Shown here piece after piece: positions 1 to 5,370 of a stretch of DNA of 7,755 bases. The stretch lies in assembly GCA_903866425.1 (NCBI GenBank), contig CAIPNN010000036.1:1-7755 (forward strand). The letters run 5' to 3'. The notes under the pieces are model-generated. The model was not told where the DNA came from, did not search any database, and worked only from the letters and a program-made list of their open reading frames with translations. The stretch's first letter is position 1. Every line of letters begins with the position of its first letter. The position numbers and the translations under genes were made by a program. This stretch comes from an uncultured Actinomycetes bacterium. Lineage in GTDB: Bacteria; Actinomycetota; Thermoleophilia; Miltoncostaeales; Miltoncostaeaceae.

Positions 1-202
1 CGGCGGTGTAGAGCACACGAACCGCCTGCGCCTGGATGGTGATGCCGCGCTCGCGCTCCAGATCCATGCTGTCGAGCATCTGGGCCTGCATATCGCGCTC
101 ACTCACGGCACCGGTGAGCTGCAGAATGCGATCGGCCAACGTCGACTTGCCATGGTCGATGTGGGCGATGATCGAGAAGTTCCTGATGTGCGATTGATCC
201 AC
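1..202 (-). CDS. lepA: Elongation factor 4 (LepA), N-terminal fragment
   Basis: This is the first 67 codons of the ribosome-associated GTPase EF4/LepA; the rest lies beyond base 1. The reading, on the minus strand, starts at a GTG at 202 and opens DQSHIRNFSIIAHIDHGKST, the near-invariant LepA N-terminus. It includes the P-loop AHIDHGKST at residues 13-21. The DSMDLERERGITIQAQAV stretch at residues 44-61 covers the switch I region and is diagnostic of LepA among translational GTPases. In the family, EF4 acts on stalled or paused ribosomes and is linked to 30S biogenesis and back-translocation in vitro. The start is supported by AGGG (214-211), 8 bases upstream and overlapping the murJ stop codon. 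An in-frame TGA lies 11 codons upstream; an in-frame GTG just after that stop would add 10 residues but lacks family support. The 10-base gap to murJ implies co-transcription. Confidence 0.96.
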   Translation of the reverse strand, partial: MDQSHIRNFSIIAHIDHGKSTLADRILQLTGAVSERDMQAQMLDSMDLERERGITIQAQAVRVLYTA

Positions 203-210
203 GTGCGCGA

Positions 211-214
211 CCCT
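211..214 (-). promoter_or_regulatory. Ribosome binding site of lepA
   Basis: AGGG on the minus strand lies 8 bases ahead of the lepA GTG. It shares bases with the TAG stop codon of murJ (TAGGG), so ribosomes finishing murJ would end on the lepA initiation signal. This fits translational coupling and helps decide the GTG at 202 as the start. Confidence 0.55.
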
Positions 215-1805
215 ATCGCACGCCGCGTCGGGCACTCAGCAGCCTTCGGCCCGCAGCGATCTCCGGCATCGACAGCGCCTGCGCCGCTGCAAGGAATGCC
301 ACGGTCAGCGCCACCCCGCCCATGCCGACGGTGACGACCTGCGCGATGAACGAGTCGCCAATCCAGCCGTCAAGCGTGTACCAGGTGGTCCACGCCAGAA
401 GGCCACCGAATGCAGCGGCCGCAAGCGACTTGAGGAAGCCGTCGAGCACATACGGCAGGTCAAGCCCCCCGGTGCGCTTGCTCAGGAAGTGCAGCAGCAG
501 CATGAATGTGACGAACGAGGTGATGCTGGTGCTCAGGGGAATGCCGCCGATGCCGAGCGGCCGGTAGAGAATCGCGTTGAGTGCCGCATTCAGCAGCACG
601 CCAGCGCCGGCAATGGCGGTGGGAAGCCACGGCTGCTGCATGCTGAAGAACGCGCGGATCAGCAGCAGGCTCGACCCGTTGAACACCAGACCGATGGTGA
701 AGTAGAACAGCGCCTCCGACGTGATGAGCGTGGAGTAGCCATCAAATGCCCCGCGCTCGTACACCAGCCGCACCACGGGCGTTGCCAGCACCATCAGAAA
801 TGCCGTGGCCGGCAGCAGCAGGAAGAAGATCTGCCTGAGGCCCGAATCAACCGACGACCTGAGGCCGGGCCAGTCCTTGTTTGCCGCCATGCGCGAGATG
901 GTGGGAAACAGCACGGTGCTGATTGCCACGCTGAAGATGCCCTGCGGGAGGATGTACAGACGGAACGCGGCGTCGATGGCACGCACGGCCTGCTCGCTCA
1001 CCAGCGTGGCGAAGATTGCGTCGACCAGCGCGTTGATGTTGATGAGCCCGAGGCCCACCGTCACCGGCAGCATCAGCACCAGCACCCTGCGCACCATGCG
1101 GTTGCCGAAGCCCAGCGAGATCGGGAACGGCCCGAACCCGCGCATGTACGGCAACAGGTACAGCAGCTGCGCCACGGTGCCGAGCAGGATGCCCACCGCG
1201 TACACCCAGATGCGCTGGTCCTCGGGCAGGAATGGCGTGGCCGCAACCAGCGACACGATGATCACGGCGTTCCACAGCACCGGCACGAATGCGGTGGGCG
1301 TAAACCGGCCCTCGGCCTGCAGCACCGCCGCCACGATGCCCGTGAGTCCGAGCAGCGGCACGATGGGGAACATCACCTGTGACAGGCCGATGAGGGAGTC
1401 CTGCAGCGCCGGATCGAGTCCGGGCGCGAACAACGGCATCACCCACGGCGCGGTGACGATGGCGACGATGGTGATCGCGGTGAGCCCCAGCACCACCACG
1501 CTCGAGAGCGCACCAACGAGCCTGCGAGCATCCTGTTTGCGCCCCTGCTCCTGCAACTGCGTGTAGATGGGCACGAATGCGGCGGAAATGGCCGAATCCG
1601 CAACCAGTGAGCGCAGCAGGTTGGGCACCTGGAAGGCGATGACGAAGGCGTTGATGGCGCCCTGCGTCCCAAAAAGCGCCGCCGCGACCACCTCGCGCAC
1701 CAGCCCTGCGACGCGGCTGACGGCGGTCCAGAACGAGAAGATGGCGGTCGACCGTCCGAGGCCGCCCTTGGGCGCCCCCTCTGTCCCCTCTGGCGTGTCG
1801 GTCAC
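213..1805 (-). CDS. murJ: MurJ lipid II flippase (MviN family)
   Basis: The 530-residue protein is hydrophobic throughout, compatible with the 14 transmembrane helices of the MOP-superfamily flippase that moves lipid II across the cytoplasmic membrane. Family hallmarks are TAVSRVAGLVREVVAAALFG (residues 27-46), with Arg31 and Arg37 matching the cavity arginines of E. coli MurJ (R18, R24). Next come QVPNLLRSLVADSAISAAFVP (59-79), the AEGRFTPTAF segment, and a FRLYILPQGIFSVAISTVLFP block carrying the R270-equivalent arginine. Length is normal for MurJ; the cytoplasmic pseudokinase extension of mycobacterial MviN is absent. The position of E. coli D39 is Asn52 here. The start is GTG at 1805 with no good Shine-Dalgarno site; no other plausible start precedes the first helix. 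It is divergent from rpsT and 10 bases upstream of lepA. Function in vivo is inferred from the family. Confidence 0.95.
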   Translation of the reverse strand: MTDTPEGTEGAPKGGLGRSTAIFSFWTAVSRVAGLVREVVAAALFGTQGAINAFVIAFQVPNLLRSLVADSAISAAFVPIYTQLQEQGRKQDARRLVGALSSVVVLGLTAITIVAIVTAPWVMPLFAPGLDPALQDSLIGLSQVMFPIVPLLGLTGIVAAVLQAEGRFTPTAFVPVLWNAVIIVSLVAATPFLPEDQRIWVYAVGILLGTVAQLLYLLPYMRGFGPFPISLGFGNRMVRRVLVLMLPVTVGLGLININALVDAIFATLVSEQAVRAIDAAFRLYILPQGIFSVAISTVLFPTISRMAANKDWPGLRSSVDSGLRQIFFLLLPATAFLMVLATPVVRLVYERGAFDGYSTLITSEALFYFTIGLVFNGSSLLLIRAFFSMQQPWLPTAIAGAGVLLNAALNAILYRPLGIGGIPLSTSITSFVTFMLLLHFLSKRTGGLDLPYVLDGFLKSLAAAAFGGLLAWTTWYTLDGWIGDSFIAQVVTVGMGGVALTVAFLAAAQALSMPEIAAGRRLLSARRGVR

Positions 1806-1813
1806 GCTGGCTC

Positions 1814-1841
1814 GGTCAACCTATGCATCCGTTGCTACGAT
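1814..1841 (+). promoter_or_regulatory. Possible rpsT promoter
   Basis: TACGAT at 1836-1841 resembles a sigma-70-type -10 hexamer and lies 36 bases before the rpsT GTG. A weak -35 candidate, GGTCAA at 1814-1819, sits 16 bases upstream. The -35 match is poor, so this rests mostly on the -10 and on the need for a promoter in this short spacer. Confidence 0.35.
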
Positions 1842-1863
1842 ACCCGGCCGACCTACAGGAATC

Positions 1864-1868
1864 GGGAG
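1864..1868 (+). promoter_or_regulatory. Ribosome binding site of rpsT
   Basis: GGGAG ends 9 bases before the GTG at 1878. It is the clearest Shine-Dalgarno site in the window and fixes GTG as the rpsT start, since no ATG lies nearby in frame. Confidence 0.7.
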
Positions 1869-1877
1869 AAAATTCGC

Positions 1878-2144
1878 GTGGCGAACATCAAGCAGCAGAA
1901 GAAGCGCAACCGTCGGTCCCTCAAGCAGCGGGACACGAACATCCGGTACCGCTCCACCGTCCGTTCCGGAATGAAGCGCCTCTCGGCTGACGTCGAGGCC
2001 GGCTCCGCAGAGAGCGCCGAGCGCGCCCAGGAGCTCGTCAAGACCATCGACCGCGCATCCGCGCGCGGCGCGATGCACAAGAACACCGCCGCCCGCCGCA
2101 AGGCACGCGTGGCGCGCATGCTGGCCCGCCAGCAGCAGGCCTAA
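1878..2144 (+). CDS. rpsT: 30S ribosomal protein S20
   Basis: The 88-residue, strongly basic protein opens MANIKQQKKRNRRSLKQR and continues with NIRYRSTVRSGMKRL, the standard S20 N-terminal block that binds 16S rRNA. The C-terminal half, with TIDRASARGAMHKNTAARRK at residues 55-74, is the other family signature and is part of the three-helix bundle. Length matches the bacterial S20 norm of about 85-90 residues. S20 binds 16S rRNA early in 30S assembly. Translation starts at GTG, supported by GGGAG upstream. In E. coli, S20 also starts at a non-ATG codon (TTG) and represses its own translation, so the weak start here may be regulatory, which is inference. It is the only plus-strand gene, divergent from murJ and convergent with holA. 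Confidence 0.98.
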   Translation: MANIKQQKKRNRRSLKQRDTNIRYRSTVRSGMKRLSADVEAGSAESAERAQELVKTIDRASARGAMHKNTAARRKARVARMLARQQQA

Positions 2145-2158
2145 GCAGTTTGAGGGTT

Positions 2159-2188
2159 GAGCCCCGGCGCCTCGCGGCGCCGGGGCTC
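2159..2188. terminator. Hairpin between convergent rpsT and holA, likely bidirectional terminator
   Basis: A perfect 13-bp inverted repeat has arms at 2159-2171 (GAGCCCCGGCGCC) and 2176-2188 (GGCGCCGGGGCTC) and a TCGC loop. It starts 14 bases after the rpsT stop and ends 7 bases from the holA stop, exactly where two converging transcripts must end. No T-tract follows on either strand: the plus strand continues CCCATCTTCATC and the minus strand AACCCTC. It is therefore not a canonical intrinsic terminator. Actinobacteria often use such U-less hairpins, or the hairpin may only protect 3' ends. Confidence 0.75.
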
Positions 2189-2195
2189 CCCATCT

Positions 2196-3209
2196 TCATC
2201 CCCGGCAGGCCCCAAGCAGGTCGCGCACCGCGACCTCCAGCACGAACCGTTCGCCGTCATCCGGTGAGTTGCCGAGGTGGCGCAGTTCGCTCAACCTCAG
2301 GTCCAACTCGAGGTCGGCGATGCGGGCCACGCACCACTCTCCCGTTCCCGGCTTCAGGCGCCCTGCCTGCTCCATGGCCTTGGTTGCCGGGTACCCGTTG
2401 AGCCCCACCAAACGCCCAAGGTCGGCGGTCGTTGCCCCGGGCTGCTGCGCCACGGCAATACCCCTGAAGTGGCGCGCCAGTGTGCGGTGCACCACGTACA
2501 CGTTGGTCTGCTCCGAGCCCCCGGCCAGATCAGCCAGTACCCCGAACGCGGCGCGGGCATCGCCCTGCACGATGTGGTCGCCCAGCAGATACGCCTTGGC
2601 CTCGGGGTCGACCACCACCAGAGCCTCAACCTGCTCCTTGGTCACCGCGTCGTCACCGGCCGCGAGGGCCAGCTTCATCGCCTCGTTCGCAAGATGCCCG
2701 GCGTCCTCACCCGCACGCCCCGCGCGGGTGACCACTTCTGTGGCCAGCGGTGCGCTGATCTTGCTGCCGTACTTCTTCACCTCGTCCTGCACGTAACTGC
2801 GGAACCACGCGGCCCGCTCCTTGGCATTGGCCTTCGCCGGGGGCCCAAAGGCAAGCACCTGGCCGGCGGCCTCCACGGCCTTCAGCATGCGCGGGGTCGG
2901 CCCGCCCTCCCCCACAAGCGCAAGGCACGTCGTGGGCAGCGGGTCATCCAGGTACTCAATGAGCGGCTCAACGTCTGCCGCCTTCCACTGGTCGGCACGC
3001 CGCACAATCACCAGGCGCGTGCCACCGAATGACATGGCCTCGCACGCCGCACGCACCTCAGGCGCAGTCATCTCCGACGCCTCGAAGCGCTCCGGAGGCA
3101 TGCCGCCCTCACCCTCCACGCGCGCCACCAGACGCTGGATCGCGCGGTCCACCTTGGCGCGGTCCTCGCCATGGATCCAGTAGACGGGCTTGAGCGGTTC
3201 AGGTGCCAC
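2196..3209 (-). CDS. holA: DNA polymerase III, delta subunit
   Basis: The 337-residue protein matches the HolA/YqeN family in length and pattern. The N-terminal KPVYWIHGEDRAKVDRAI (residues 7-24) corresponds to the family's start, without a Walker A motif, as expected because delta does not bind ATP. A middle segment reads FGGTRLVIVRRADQWK, then LPTTCLALVGEG. The C-terminal helical collar region includes AKAYLLGDHIVQGDARAAFG and a closing LRLSELRHLG...RFVLEVAVRDLL. Delta is the clamp-loader wrench that opens the beta sliding clamp during replication. The start is GTG at 3209, whose first 11 bases lie inside the end of comEC, giving an overlap of 11. Only a distant GGGGT (3225-3221) could serve as binding site, so coupling to comEC translation is likely. 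Placement after comEC and facing rpsT is a conserved arrangement that supports the call. Confidence 0.93.
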   Translation of the reverse strand: MAPEPLKPVYWIHGEDRAKVDRAIQRLVARVEGEGGMPPERFEASEMTAPEVRAACEAMSFGGTRLVIVRRADQWKAADVEPLIEYLDDPLPTTCLALVGEGGPTPRMLKAVEAAGQVLAFGPPAKANAKERAAWFRSYVQDEVKKYGSKISAPLATEVVTRAGRAGEDAGHLANEAMKLALAAGDDAVTKEQVEALVVVDPEAKAYLLGDHIVQGDARAAFGVLADLAGGSEQTNVYVVHRTLARHFRGIAVAQQPGATTADLGRLVGLNGYPATKAMEQAGRLKPGTGEWCVARIADLELDLRLSELRHLGNSPDDGERFVLEVAVRDLLGACRG

Positions 3210-4701
3210 GGGGCGAGGTTACCCCGGGAACACGACGCAGCCACCACCACAGCGTTGGCGGCAATCCCGCCACAAGCGACAGCGGCAGCGCGGCCCACGC
3301 TGGCATGGGCACCACGGCACCCGGAATCGAGGACGCCACGCGTGCCACCAGCAGCACGATCCACGCTCCAATGGCGGCCACCAAGGCCACGAGCACCCCC
3401 AGGGGCGCCCACAATGCGTGCGCAACGGTGCCCACCAGCGCAATCACCACCACGGGTCCGGCCACGGGTACGGCGATCAGGTTGGCCAACAGCCCGACGG
3501 TCGACAGATTGCCGAAGCCCGATGCCAATACGGGTGCAGTTGCCAGCCCCGCACCGGTCGACTGCGCCACCAGATCAGCAACCGGCCCGGGCAGCCAGCC
3601 GCGCAGCCATCGGCCGACCGGTGGCGCGATGACGAACAGGCCGCATACCGCTGCAAACGACAACTGCAGGCCCGGATCGTCAATCGACAGCGGATCCCAT
3701 GCCAGCAGCACGGCAAGCGCCAGCAGCAACGCATGCCATCGCAGGCGTGGGGCGCCGCCGAAGTCGGCCGCCAACGCCAGACCCCCCATCAGACCCGCGC
3801 GCGCGACCGAGGCCCCACCATCGCAGGCCAGGCAGTACGCACCCATCGCCAACCCCATGCCCACGAGGCGACTGCGACGCGAGGCCCCAGCGGCACCCAG
3901 CAGCGCGGCCATGCCAATTCCCACCACGGCCACGTTCTGGCCACTCACCGCCAGCAGGTGCCAAAGCCCCGCGTCGCGCATGCGCTGGGAGGTGTCCTCC
4001 GACATGCCCATGCCGCCGCCCAGCGCCATGCCGCGCACGATCGCCGCGATATCGCCTGACAGGCCGGCGGCCACGTTGCGTGCAGCCCAACGCCGCAGCG
4101 CATCGCGATCGCCAGCGGCACCACCCCGCGTGCCCACGGGGGTCCAGCCGTCAGCCTTCACCCTGGCGGCAATGTGCTTGCGGCGGAGCCATGCGAACCA
4201 CCAGTCCGGCGCCCTGTCCTGCGCCGCCGGGCCGATGGTTCCCGACACCTGAATGACCTCCCCCACCTCCGGAGGCCGGGTACCCGACGGCAGGTCGAGG
4301 AGCAGCCGCGCGCCGGCAGCAGGAGCGGCCGACCCCCACAGCCCGTCGGCGATCACCTGCGCACGCACCGCACGCCGTGTTGCCGAGGGCCACTGGTCAA
4401 CCACCACCGTGCCCTGCACATGGCCCCAGCGCGTCAGTGGCCGCACCTCGGTCGCCTGCACACGGGCCGCCCCCCATGCGGTGCCTGCACACAGGCATGC
4501 CACCGCGAGGGCCACGACGGCCGCGCGGGAATGCGCGTTGCGCGCCAGCATCCACCCCACCACCGCCATGGCCACTGCCCCCGCGGCGGCGGTCGCCACC
4601 GGGGCGCCAAAGGGACCAAGCGCCAACCCCACCACCAGCGCTGCCAACATCGCCAGCGGAACGTGCCGGGCCAGGGCATGCGCCCCGCCCAAAGGCATCA
4701 C
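3199..4701 (-). CDS. comEC: ComEC/Rec2-type DNA uptake channel, short form without nuclease domain
   Basis: The 500-residue polytopic membrane protein belongs to the ComEC family, which passes single-stranded DNA across the membrane in natural transformation. N-terminal hydrophobic segments lie at about residues 15-75. A soluble OB-like/DUF4131 region follows at about 90-190 (HVQGTVVVDQW, then GEVIQVSGTIGP). The competence domain then runs to about 485. Its core is MRDAGLWHLLAVSGQNVAVV at 241-260, with SVARAGLMGG at 298-307 and DPGLQLSFAAVCGL at 342-355. The protein ends soon after the last hydrophobic stretch, so the C-terminal metallo-beta-lactamase-like domain of about 750-residue homologues is absent, and holA follows at once. 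The start is GTG at 4701 (GTGA, 4-base overlap with comEA) or the next ATG at 4698 (TGATG, 1-base overlap); no Shine-Dalgarno site is visible, so coupling is likely. Whether the host is transformable cannot be told from here. Confidence 0.93.
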   Translation of the reverse strand: MMPLGGAHALARHVPLAMLAALVVGLALGPFGAPVATAAAGAVAMAVVGWMLARNAHSRAAVVALAVACLCAGTAWGAARVQATEVRPLTRWGHVQGTVVVDQWPSATRRAVRAQVIADGLWGSAAPAAGARLLLDLPSGTRPPEVGEVIQVSGTIGPAAQDRAPDWWFAWLRRKHIAARVKADGWTPVGTRGGAAGDRDALRRWAARNVAAGLSGDIAAIVRGMALGGGMGMSEDTSQRMRDAGLWHLLAVSGQNVAVVGIGMAALLGAAGASRRSRLVGMGLAMGAYCLACDGGASVARAGLMGGLALAADFGGAPRLRWHALLLALAVLLAWDPLSIDDPGLQLSFAAVCGLFVIAPPVGRWLRGWLPGPVADLVAQSTGAGLATAPVLASGFGNLSTVGLLANLIAVPVAGPVVVIALVGTVAHALWAPLGVLVALVAAIGAWIVLLVARVASSIPGAVVPMPAWAALPLSLVAGLPPTLWWWLRRVPGVTSPRGT

Positions 4702-5303
4702 GGCGTGAGGTGCGGACGCAGCGCGTCGAGTCGGGTGGGGCCAATGCCAGACACCTCATCCAGCTGATCGACCGATGAGAACCCACCGTGCGCGGTGCGC
4801 CAGTCGATGATGCGCTGGGCAAGCGCCGGGCCCACGCCATCAAGGGCCTCCAGATCGGCAGCGGTGGCCGACGACAGGCTCACCTGCCCCGACGTGCCGG
4901 CGGCGGAGTTCCCCCCGGCTCCGCCGCCAGCAGCCGTGGCCCGCGTCGCCACCTTCGGCGGCACGATGATCTGCTGGCCATCCCCGATGACCGCGGCCAT
5001 ATTGAGGCCCTGCAGGTTGGCCTTGCGTGTGGGTCCACCGGCGAGACGGATGGCCTGCAGCACGCGGGCATCTCCACCAATCCGGTACACGCCCGGGTGT
5101 CGCACCTCACCGATGACATGCACAATCGGTGCGGCCTCTGTCATAGGCCGCCGCGCCTGACTCGTTACCGACCCCGTGGCCGCACTCGCGCCCGACCCAC
5201 TCCCGCTCTCACCCGCCCACCGCCAGGCAACAAGCGCCAGCACCACGGCCACAAGGCCGTACACCCATCCGCTCCGGCGAATCCATGGCAGCAACCCGTC
5301 CAT
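4698..5303 (-). CDS. comEA: ComEA-type membrane-anchored DNA-binding protein
   Basis: This 201-residue protein has the classic Gram-positive ComEA layout. A short N-terminus is followed by one membrane anchor at about residues 12-27 (GWVYGLVAVVLALVAW) and a Gly/Ser/Ala linker. An SLBB domain lies at about 60-115 (PIVHVIGEVRHPGVYRI, ending GDGQQIIVPP). A second low-complexity linker, rich in Gly and Ala, spans 116-139. A helix-hairpin-helix pair follows at 141-200, with hairpins GVGPALAQRI (156-165) and GIGPTRLDAL (186-195). In the family, ComEA sits outside the membrane, binds double-stranded DNA without sequence preference and passes it to ComEC. The ATG at 5303 places the anchor correctly; GGTGG (5312-5308) lies only 4 bases upstream, a tight and weak site. 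Its stop overlaps the comEC start. Leading gene of the comEA-comEC-holA group. Confidence 0.95.
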   Translation of the reverse strand: MDGLLPWIRRSGWVYGLVAVVLALVAWRWAGESGSGSGASAATGSVTSQARRPMTEAAPIVHVIGEVRHPGVYRIGGDARVLQAIRLAGGPTRKANLQGLNMAAVIGDGQQIIVPPKVATRATAAGGGAGGNSAAGTSGQVSLSSATAADLEALDGVGPALAQRIIDWRTAHGGFSSVDQLDEVSGIGPTRLDALRPHLTP

Positions 5304-5370
5304 GGGGCCACCGTATGGGCGGCCTCAGCACGAGTGGCGCGCGCACTGTGCAAACACGCACGCGCAGGCG
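5304..5370. other. leuS-comEA intergenic spacer
   Basis: These 67 bases lie between the leuS stop and the comEA ATG. No convincing promoter is visible on the minus strand: a TTGCAC occurs but has no matching -10 at normal spacing. A GC-rich potential hairpin, listed separately, occupies the leuS-proximal half. comEA could be read through from leuS or use a promoter I cannot recognise. Confidence 0.5.
5337..5365 (-). terminator. Possible hairpin after leuS
   Basis: In minus-strand RNA, GCGCGTGC (5365-5358) can pair with GCGCGCGC (5344-5337), with one G-U pair, around a loop of 13 bases. It begins 5 bases after the leuS TAA. There is no T-tract after it, and GC-rich chance pairing is easy in this genome, so a role as a partial terminator or 3' end is only possible. 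Confidence 0.25.

Larger units (their letters stand above)
1806..1877. other. Divergent murJ/rpsT intergenic spacer
   Basis: These 72 bases must hold the start signals for rpsT on the plus strand and probably for murJ-lepA on the minus strand. The plus-strand half contains a possible -10 element and a clear ribosome binding site, listed separately. On the minus strand no convincing -35/-10 pair or Shine-Dalgarno site stands out before the murJ GTG, so murJ may use a divergent actinobacterial-type promoter or a short or absent leader. I saw no strong palindrome that would mark an operator. Confidence 0.6.

Noticed and set aside
489..1382. Plus-strand open frame of 297 codons opposite murJ, and an overlapping one of 253 codons.
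   Set aside because: The composition is dominated by His, Gln, Arg and Asp with no recognisable domain, and murJ on the other strand is certain.
1821..2119. Minus-strand open frames of 85 and 88 codons opposite rpsT.
   Set aside because: They are shadows of the unmistakable S20 gene and would run through its promoter region without a family match.
2277..3032. Plus-strand open frame of 251 codons opposite holA.
   Set aside because: It has no recognisable motif, no binding site and a composition mirroring holA codons; it is an antisense shadow.
3203..4252. Long plus-strand open frame (349 codons) opposite comEC, with others of 289 and 185 codons over the same region.
   Set aside because: The translations are low-complexity, rich in Pro, Arg, Ala, Thr and Ser, with no family resemblance. 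They lie antisense to a well-supported gene, as expected in high-GC DNA.
5343..5351. Short palindrome GCACTGTGC in the leuS-comEA gap as an operator.
   Set aside because: Four-base arms in GC-rich DNA occur by chance and there is no second copy or promoter overlap.
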